From Alphaproteobacteria bacterium (GTDB lineage Bacteria; Pseudomonadota; Alphaproteobacteria; VGEJ01), in the NCBI GenBank assembly GCA_016869335.1, contig VGEJ01000009.1, positions 1 through 18,714 of the forward strand: DNA of 18,714 nt, in the 5' to 3' direction. The notes below the pieces were generated by a model. The model was not told where the DNA came from. It was given only the letters and a program-made list of their open reading frames with translations, and ran no database searches. Below, one piece after another: positions 14,167 to 18,714 of the stretch. The translations under genes and the position numbers were made by a program. How positions within the stretch are numbered: position 1 is the first letter of the stretch; every line of letters starts with the position of its first letter.

Positions 14167-15036
14167 CTAGCTGCGGTCGAGGCGGGTGAACAGGACCCAG
14201 AAGAAGCCGCCCATCAGCGGCAGCGTCACCGCCAGCACGATCGTCGCCAGGGAGAAGATGATCGGCACCTGCGACTGGTGCGAGGCGGCCATGATCCAGT
14301 TGAAGATCGGCATGGTGGTCTCGGAGCCGCGCAGGAAGATCGAGCGCAACAGCTCGTTGAACGATAACAGGAACCCGAATAGCCCGGCGCCGATGATCGC
14401 CGGCCGCATGATCGGGAACTCGATGTCCCAGAAGCGACGCCAACGCTTGGCGCCGAGGTCTTCCGCCGCCTCGAGCAGGCGGTGATCGAAGCGGGTCGCG
14501 ATGACCAGAACCATCAGGAGCGCGAACGGCAGCGCCCACACCAGATGGCCGACGAAGATCGACCACGCCCCGAGCCGCAACTCGAGGTACGTGCGGATGA
14601 AGATGAAGAGCGCCGCGCCCATCGTCAGGCCGGGCACGAACAGCGGCGTGAGCGCGATCAAGAGCACCCCGCCCGGGCGCCGCATGCGCGGAATGGAGCG
14701 CCCCACCATGGTCGCCACCACCATGCAGGCGCCCGCCACGATCAAACCCATGACGAAGCTGGTGATGAACGGCTCGACCCAGCGGGCATCGCCCAGGAGA
14801 CTGGCGTAGTGATCGAGCGTCAGGGGATAGGGAATGCCCGAGAGCGGCCGGCCGCTGAACGACATCACCGCGAGCCACATCAGCGGGACGTACGTGAGGA
14901 TCAGGACGACGAGGCCGAGCCACTTGGCGATCGCCGCCCAGCCGCGCCACGCCGAGAGGGCGCGCCAGAACGACGCCGTGGCGGTTACCCGGTCGGGCGC
15001 GACCGCCGCGGCCGCGGACAGCGCCCCCTCGCTCAT
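14167..15036 (-). CDS. potC: ABC transporter permease (PotC-like)
   Basis: A 289-residue inner-membrane permease with about six membrane segments; the first is near 37-60 and the last near 262-284. The cytoplasmic EAA loop, LLEAAEDLGAKRWRRFWDI at 187-205, which contacts the ATPase, is intact. The N-terminal 30 residues are a variable cytoplasmic tail. The ATG at 15036 overlaps the stop of the preceding permease gene (ATGA), implying coupled translation. It is the last gene of the operon and converges on the SDR fragment. Spermidine/putrescine-type permeases fit best, but this family also carries iron, thiamine and sulfonates, so the substrate is open. Confidence 0.87.
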   Translation of the reverse strand: MSEGALSAAAAVAPDRVTATASFWRALSAWRGWAAIAKWLGLVVLILTYVPLMWLAVMSFSGRPLSGIPYPLTLDHYASLLGDARWVEPFITSFVMGLIVAGACMVVATMVGRSIPRMRRPGGVLLIALTPLFVPGLTMGAALFIFIRTYLELRLGAWSIFVGHLVWALPFALLMVLVIATRFDHRLLEAAEDLGAKRWRRFWDIEFPIMRPAIIGAGLFGFLLSFNELLRSIFLRGSETTMPIFNWIMAASHQSQVPIIFSLATIVLAVTLPLMGGFFWVLFTRLDRS

Positions 15037-15953
15037 CGCTTGAGCGTCACGAAGATGGCGCCGAGCGAGCCGCGCCGGCGCAAGATCAGAACCAGCGCGG
15101 TGAGCAGAACCGCCAGCAGCGCGATGACGACTGCCGAGAGCGCCGCCGCCGTCGGATACTTGAGGTTCCGCAACGCGGCCTCGACCGATTCGCCCAGCAG
15201 ATTGACGAACCCGCCGCCCAGCATGCCGGGCTCCACGAACGCCGCCATGAGCGGCACCATCGTGAACACTATGCCGGCGACGATGCCGGGCAGCGCCAGC
15301 GGCAGGATGATGTGGATCAGCGTCTGCAGCGGGCTCGCGCCGAGATCCTGGCTCGCCTGCAGGTAGTCGTCGTCGATCAGCGTCAGCACCAGGTAGATCG
15401 GGAACACCATGGTCGGGAAGTAGGGCGCGATCATCCCGAAGTGCACCGCGAACTCGGAGAACAGCAACCACTCCATCGGCTGGTCGATCAGCCCGAGCTC
15501 GATGAAGACCGTGTTAATGATGCCACTCTTGCCGAGGATCGCCCGCCACACGATGGTGCGCGAGGACGGATCGAGGAAGAAGGGAATGGTCAGGAGCGTG
15601 ATGATCGCGGCCTTGACGTTCTTCGACTTGCAGCCCTTGGCGAGCCAGAGTGCGAAGGGAAACGCCACCAGGATCTCGATGAGGGTGATCACCGCGGTGA
15701 CGCGGAGCGTGCGCACCACCGAGATCCAGCGCCCCGAGTCGATGAGCGACTCCCAGTTCTTGAGCGTCAGGTCATAGACCACCCGGTAGTCGCGGATCTC
15801 GACGAAGCTGAACAGCACCATGATGAGGAGCGGCACGACGACGAGGCCGATCCAGACCACGGTAAACACCGGCACGACCCAGCCGGCGGACACGAAGTTG
15901 CTGTACCAGCCCCGCACGCCGCGGGGCTCCTGACGGACATCCGCTATCGTCAT
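15033..15953 (-). CDS. potB: ABC transporter permease (PotB-like)
   Basis: A 306-residue permease with hydrophobic segments near 23-50, 84-105, 113-130, 165-195, 212-240 and 268-291, and an EAA-like loop, YLQASQDLGASPLQTLIHI, at 197-215 followed by ILPLALPGI. The length and topology match PotB. It forms the membrane channel with the downstream PotC-like subunit. The gene follows the binding-protein gene after 80 bp that contain a strong minus-strand terminator hairpin, so its expression probably depends on read-through. Confidence 0.87.
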   Translation of the reverse strand: MTIADVRQEPRGVRGWYSNFVSAGWVVPVFTVVWIGLVVVPLLIMVLFSFVEIRDYRVVYDLTLKNWESLIDSGRWISVVRTLRVTAVITLIEILVAFPFALWLAKGCKSKNVKAAIITLLTIPFFLDPSSRTIVWRAILGKSGIINTVFIELGLIDQPMEWLLFSEFAVHFGMIAPYFPTMVFPIYLVLTLIDDDYLQASQDLGASPLQTLIHIILPLALPGIVAGIVFTMVPLMAAFVEPGMLGGGFVNLLGESVEAALRNLKYPTAAALSAVVIALLAVLLTALVLILRRRGSLGAIFVTLKR

Positions 15954-15965
15954 GGTGCGCAGACG

Positions 15966-16004
15966 AAAAAGGGGGCGCGCCGCACGCGATCCGTGCGACG
16001 CGCC
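15966..16004 (-). terminator. Intrinsic terminator between binding protein and permease genes
   Basis: Read on the minus strand, a 13 bp GC-rich stem (arms 15992-16004 and 15974-15986, one G-U wobble) with a 5 nt loop is followed by CCC and five T residues (15966-15970). It lies about 30 bp after the binding-protein stop and ends 13 bp before the permease start. It is best read as an attenuator or RNA-stabilising element inside the operon. Confidence 0.75.
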
Positions 16005-16033
16005 AAACCGCTACGATCTCAGCCCGCAGACGC

Positions 16034-17221
16034 TCACGCGTTGAGGAAGCGCTGCCACTCCTCTTCCATCTCGGCGGAATGCTTCGCCGCCGGCTTGCCG
16101 AAGAACGGCTTCTCGAACTTCTTGTTGACCTTGGTTTCGGTCCACTTGAGGTTCTCGATCTGCTCGGCGGTCCAGCCGTTCGCCGTGGCGAACTCGACGC
16201 CCAGGTCCATGTTCGGCCCAGCGTAGCCGCGCTGCTCGGCCTGGTAGGCGCGATACTCGCCGCTCATGTAGTAGTTGAGCATCTTGTATATGTTGTCGAG
16301 GTTGCCGCGGTCGAGCGCCTTGGTGTGGCAATAGGCGCCGTGGCCCCACTTGTAGTAGCCCTCGACGGTGAAGGCGTAGCGCACCAAGTCGGCGCCGAGC
16401 TCGATGTTGGCGTTCTTGGTCGCCGGCTCCCAGCAATTGATGATGTCGATCTCGCGGTTCGAGAGGAGCTGCACCTGCTCCTCAAAGCTCTGGTGCAGGG
16501 TGCGGAATTGGCCCGCCTTCTTGCGCTCGACAGCGTAATCCGCCACGACCCGCGCCTCTTCGCCGGTCATGTCGGAGTTGTCGGCGATCTGGGCCCGGTT
16601 GTTGGCCTTGAGGAAGTTGCCGACCTCGGTCGAGGACAGGAGCCAGCTGCGGTCCATCGACACGCGGCCGAGCGTCTTATCGCTCTCGTACATCATCGCC
16701 CACGGGATTTCGTCCATCCCGTTGGGGTTGGCGCCGATCTTGTCGGGGAAGTAGCCAAAGCTGTCGCCGTTGCCGATCACCGGCACGCCGTACTGTACGC
16801 CGGCCTCGTCACGCAGGAGATCGGTGCGCTTCCACGAGTCGGCCGTGCGTCCCCACAACGTGAGTTGCGGATGATCCTCGTCCAGCACCGCGTAGTAGCC
16901 CTGCGGCCCCAGGATGTCCTCGGTGCCGCCGTCAAATATGAAGATGTCGTGGGTCTCACCCAGGTCGTTCGAGATCACGTCGCGCATGTACGTGCCGATA
17001 TCGGCATCGGTCCCGGTCCACTTCATCTCGAGACCGAGCGACTTCGTCATTATGCTCCAGTCCTTGAGCTGGGACGTCGTGACGCCATACCCCGCGATCA
17101 CCGTGCTCGCCTCGGCGAGCGCGAACTGCTGGAAACCCGGACTCGCCGCCATGCCGACGGCGGCAACGCTCACCGCGGCACCCTTGACGACATCGCGCCG
17201 GGATAGGATCCGATCCGACAT
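16034..17221 (-). CDS. potD: Tat-exported extracellular solute-binding protein (PotD-like)
   Basis: A 395-residue periplasmic binding protein for the ABC transporter encoded around it. The N-terminus has a twin-arginine motif, LSRRDVVKG at 6-14, a hydrophobic stretch and a probable cleavage near ALAEA at about 34-38, so it is exported folded. The mature part shows the type 2 periplasmic-binding pattern, with an early DIFIFDGGTEDIL segment and YGVPVIGNGDSFGYFPDKIG, as in polyamine-binding proteins. The frame includes a TTG codon at 17224, but ATG at 17221 with GGAGG on the minus strand (17229-17233) is the better start. It lies 69 bp after the ATPase gene. The ligand is unproven, with polyamine the first guess. 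Confidence 0.86.
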   Translation of the reverse strand: MSDRILSRRDVVKGAAVSVAAVGMAASPGFQQFALAEASTVIAGYGVTTSQLKDWSIMTKSLGLEMKWTGTDADIGTYMRDVISNDLGETHDIFIFDGGTEDILGPQGYYAVLDEDHPQLTLWGRTADSWKRTDLLRDEAGVQYGVPVIGNGDSFGYFPDKIGANPNGMDEIPWAMMYESDKTLGRVSMDRSWLLSSTEVGNFLKANNRAQIADNSDMTGEEARVVADYAVERKKAGQFRTLHQSFEEQVQLLSNREIDIINCWEPATKNANIELGADLVRYAFTVEGYYKWGHGAYCHTKALDRGNLDNIYKMLNYYMSGEYRAYQAEQRGYAGPNMDLGVEFATANGWTAEQIENLKWTETKVNKKFEKPFFGKPAAKHSAEMEEEWQRFLNA

Positions 17222-17290
17222 CAAACTACCTCCCTGTTTAAAGACTGCACTGCTGCGGCACGCACGCGAGCCTCTGCACTCGCCGAGAGC

Positions 17291-18397
17291 TCAGTCGGGC
17301 ACTATGACACAATCCTCAGTCCGCCACCACAGATGAGTGATGCGGGCCGGGTCGAGGCCGTGGTCCCAAATCCGGGCGCTGATCGTGCCGAGCTCGGTCT
17401 CGGCGCCCTGATCGACATACTTACCCTTGTAGACCGTCTGGCCCTGGCGACACGTTATCTGGTTGGGGTGCCCCTCATCGCCGCTGACGGCGAAGCGCAC
17501 GCGCTCCGCCCGCACGCCGACGTGCACCTGGTCGCCCGAGGCCGCCTGTTCCACCCCGCACCAGTTCCCGCGCACGCGGTGCGCGCCGACGCGGGCGACC
17601 GCGAAGCCATCCTCGAGGCCTTCGAAGCGCGCCGGGATCAGGTTCTCCATACCCATGAAATCGGCCACGAACCGCGTCGCCGGGCGCTCGAAGATGTTCG
17701 CCGGCGTGCCTTCCTGCACGATCCGGCCGCGCCGCATCAGGATGATGCGATCGCTCATCGTCAGCGCTTCCTCCTGGCTGTGGGTGATGTAGACGAACGT
17801 CAGGCCGAGCTTGCGGTGCAGGTCCAAAAGCTCGACCTGCATGTCCTGGCGCAGCTTCTCGTCGAGCGCGCCGAGGGGCTCATCGAGCAGGAGGATCGCG
17901 GGCCGCGTCACCAGGGCACGGGCCAGTGCCACCCGCTGGCGCTCACCGCCACTCAACTGGTGCACGCGGCGATCGAACTTGTCGCCGAGGCGGACCAGCG
18001 CCAACGCCTCCGTCGCCCGCCGGCGGCGCTCGACGAGGGCGACACCGCGGACCTTGAGGCCGTACTCGACGTTCTCGCCGACCGACATGTGCGGGAACAG
18101 CGCGTAGTGCTGGAACACCGTCGTGCAGTTGCGGTCCGAGGCCGGCACGCGCGCCACGTCCTGCCCGGCGATCCGCAGGCTCTCGAGCTCGCTCGGCTTC
18201 TCGAGCCCGGAAACGATGCGCAGCAGCGTCGTCTTGCCCGAGCCGCTCTCGCCGAGAATGGTCAGGAACTCGCCCTGGGCGGCGGTGATCGAGACGCGAT
18301 CGAGGGCGAGGACATCGCCGAACCGATGGGTCGCATCGCGAACCTCGAGAATCGGGTGCCGCGCGCCCTCAGCGCGCACAGCGCTTGCCATCGCCAT
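17291..18397 (-). CDS. potA: ABC transporter ATP-binding protein (PotA-like)
   Basis: The 368-residue ATPase subunit drives the downstream permeases. Walker A GESGSGKTT is at 49-57, the Q-loop FQHYALFPH at 95-103, the signature LSGGERQRVALARAL at 148-162, Walker B AILLLDEPLGALD at 167-179 and the switch His206 in YITHSQEEA. A C-terminal TOBE-type domain (about 240-368) is present, as in PotA/FbpC ATPases. Two ATGs six bases apart (18397 and 18391) are possible starts; I took the first, which has AGGGGA nearby. It is the first gene of the operon, reading ATPase, binding protein, permease, permease. One oddity is SELES in the segment after the Walker A helix, where most homologues have a short Gly turn. 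Confidence 0.92.
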   Translation of the reverse strand: MAMASAVRAEGARHPILEVRDATHRFGDVLALDRVSITAAQGEFLTILGESGSGKTTLLRIVSGLEKPSELESLRIAGQDVARVPASDRNCTTVFQHYALFPHMSVGENVEYGLKVRGVALVERRRRATEALALVRLGDKFDRRVHQLSGGERQRVALARALVTRPAILLLDEPLGALDEKLRQDMQVELLDLHRKLGLTFVYITHSQEEALTMSDRIILMRRGRIVQEGTPANIFERPATRFVADFMGMENLIPARFEGLEDGFAVARVGAHRVRGNWCGVEQAASGDQVHVGVRAERVRFAVSGDEGHPNQITCRQGQTVYKGKYVDQGAETELGTISARIWDHGLDPARITHLWWRTEDCVIVPD

Positions 18398-18438
18398 CCG
18401 CCGATTTCCCCTGGTTCCGTTAGTCGCGGGTAGGAAGC

Positions 18439-18467
18439 AGTATAGTCGTACTATTTATATTTGTCCG
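18439..18467 (-). promoter_or_regulatory. Candidate promoter of the pot-like operon
   Basis: On the minus strand CGGACA (18462-18467) is followed by 17 bp and TATACT (18439-18444, five of six matches to -10), in a stretch unusually rich in A/T for this window. It begins inside the last codons of the GroEL-like gene and would start transcription about 35 bp before the potA ATG. Confidence 0.42.
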
Positions 18468-18714
18468 GGAAGGCGCTAACAAACACATTCGGCTTCGGGA
18501 AGCAGGCCACGGTCGCCTCGGTGGTCAGGGCAAGGCCGGCAGCCGAGACGGCGTTGGCGAGGGCCGTGCGCACCACCTTGGCCGCATCCAGCACGCCGGC
18601 CGCGAGCAGATCGCCGAACCGTCCGGTGCGCGCGTCGAACCCAAACGGACTTTCGGCCCCAAGGATGCGCGCGACCACCTGGCCCGGGTCGGCGCCGGCG
18701 GCGCGGGCGATCCG
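18451..18714 (-). CDS. groEL: GroEL-like chaperonin, C-terminal part
   Basis: The last 87 codons of a gene that begins to the right of the window. The peptide starts RIARAAGADPGQVVARILG, then PFGFDARTGRFGDLLAAGVLDAAKVVRTALANA and AAGLALTTEATVA. This closely follows the GroEL equatorial domain, including the GF(D/N)A-TG-DL-AAGV-DP-KV run and the final helix. After TTEATVA the canonical acidic linker and Gly-Gly-Met repeats are replaced by a short tail ending AFPDKYK. This is either a divergent paralogue or a gene whose 3' end has been altered. It runs in the same direction as the transporter genes, 53 bp upstream of potA. Confidence 0.8.
   Translation of the reverse strand, partial: RIARAAGADPGQVVARILGAESPFGFDARTGRFGDLLAAGVLDAAKVVRTALANAVSAAGLALTTEATVACFPKPNVFVSAFPDKYK

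Noticed and set aside
16079..17206. 375-residue + strand frame opposite the binding-protein gene
   Set aside because: It is antisense to a gene with a clear Tat leader and binding-protein motifs; no domain is recognised in it.
1..18714. CRISPR arrays, tRNA or rRNA genes, insertion sequences, attachment sites, phage or toxin-antitoxin modules
   Set aside because: I looked on both strands and saw no regularly spaced repeats, cloverleaf or rRNA segments, transposase or integrase motifs, or short toxin/antitoxin pairs.

Overview
The window is GC-rich bacterial chromosome, most likely from an alphaproteobacterium. The grounds are the overlapping hslV-hslU pair, the two-cysteine-pair APS reductase, the hydantoinase-A/DUF917 pair, a PotABCD-type transporter with a Tat-dependent binding protein, and LuxR and SDR remnants of a type common in that class. 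This placement is inference. I see no tRNA, rRNA, CRISPR array, insertion sequence or phage gene.

Left part (1-5293): polysaccharide precursor genes. The window opens in the last 46 codons of a NusG/RfaH-type antiterminator on the + strand. A minus-strand pair follows, phosphomannomutase/phosphoglucomutase then a WecA-type glycan-phosphate transferase. Divergent from it is a + strand pair, an AsnB-type glutamine amidotransferase and a phosphoheptose-isomerase-like SIS protein. Together they suggest the edge of an exopolysaccharide or LPS locus. cysH (APS reductase) converges on this block from the minus strand, and a frameshifted Fic-like remnant lies beyond it.

Middle part (6577-12736): a three-gene + strand operon encodes a hydantoinase-A-like protein, a DUF917 protein and a zinc-loop medium-chain dehydrogenase. 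Its candidate promoter has an inverted repeat lying across the spacer. Three minus-strand housekeeping genes follow: cspA, with its own candidate promoter and a leader of roughly 95 nt, and the hslV-hslU protease operon, with a candidate heat-shock (RpoH) promoter.

Right-centre (12736-14150): a block of broken genes. The 3' end of a LuxR-type regulator, the middle and 3' portion of a TPR/adenylate-cyclase-like protein and the last quarter of an SDR dehydrogenase are joined, with frameshifts and a probable deletion. The SDR and TPR pieces meet at a stretch that fits both families.

Right part (14167-18397): a minus-strand ABC transporter operon of the spermidine/putrescine type, in the order ATPase, Tat-exported binding protein, permease, permease. 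A strong intrinsic terminator lies between the binding-protein and permease genes and probably reduces permease expression. The window ends in the 3' part of a GroEL-like gene whose C-terminus is not the usual Gly-Met tail.

I found no convincing new defence or mobile system. The most interesting items are the decayed-gene junctions, the hydantoinase/DUF917/dehydrogenase operon with its operator-like repeat, the operon attenuator, the apparently leaderless asparagine synthase gene, the missing zinc ligand in the GmhA-like protein, and the atypical GroEL tail.
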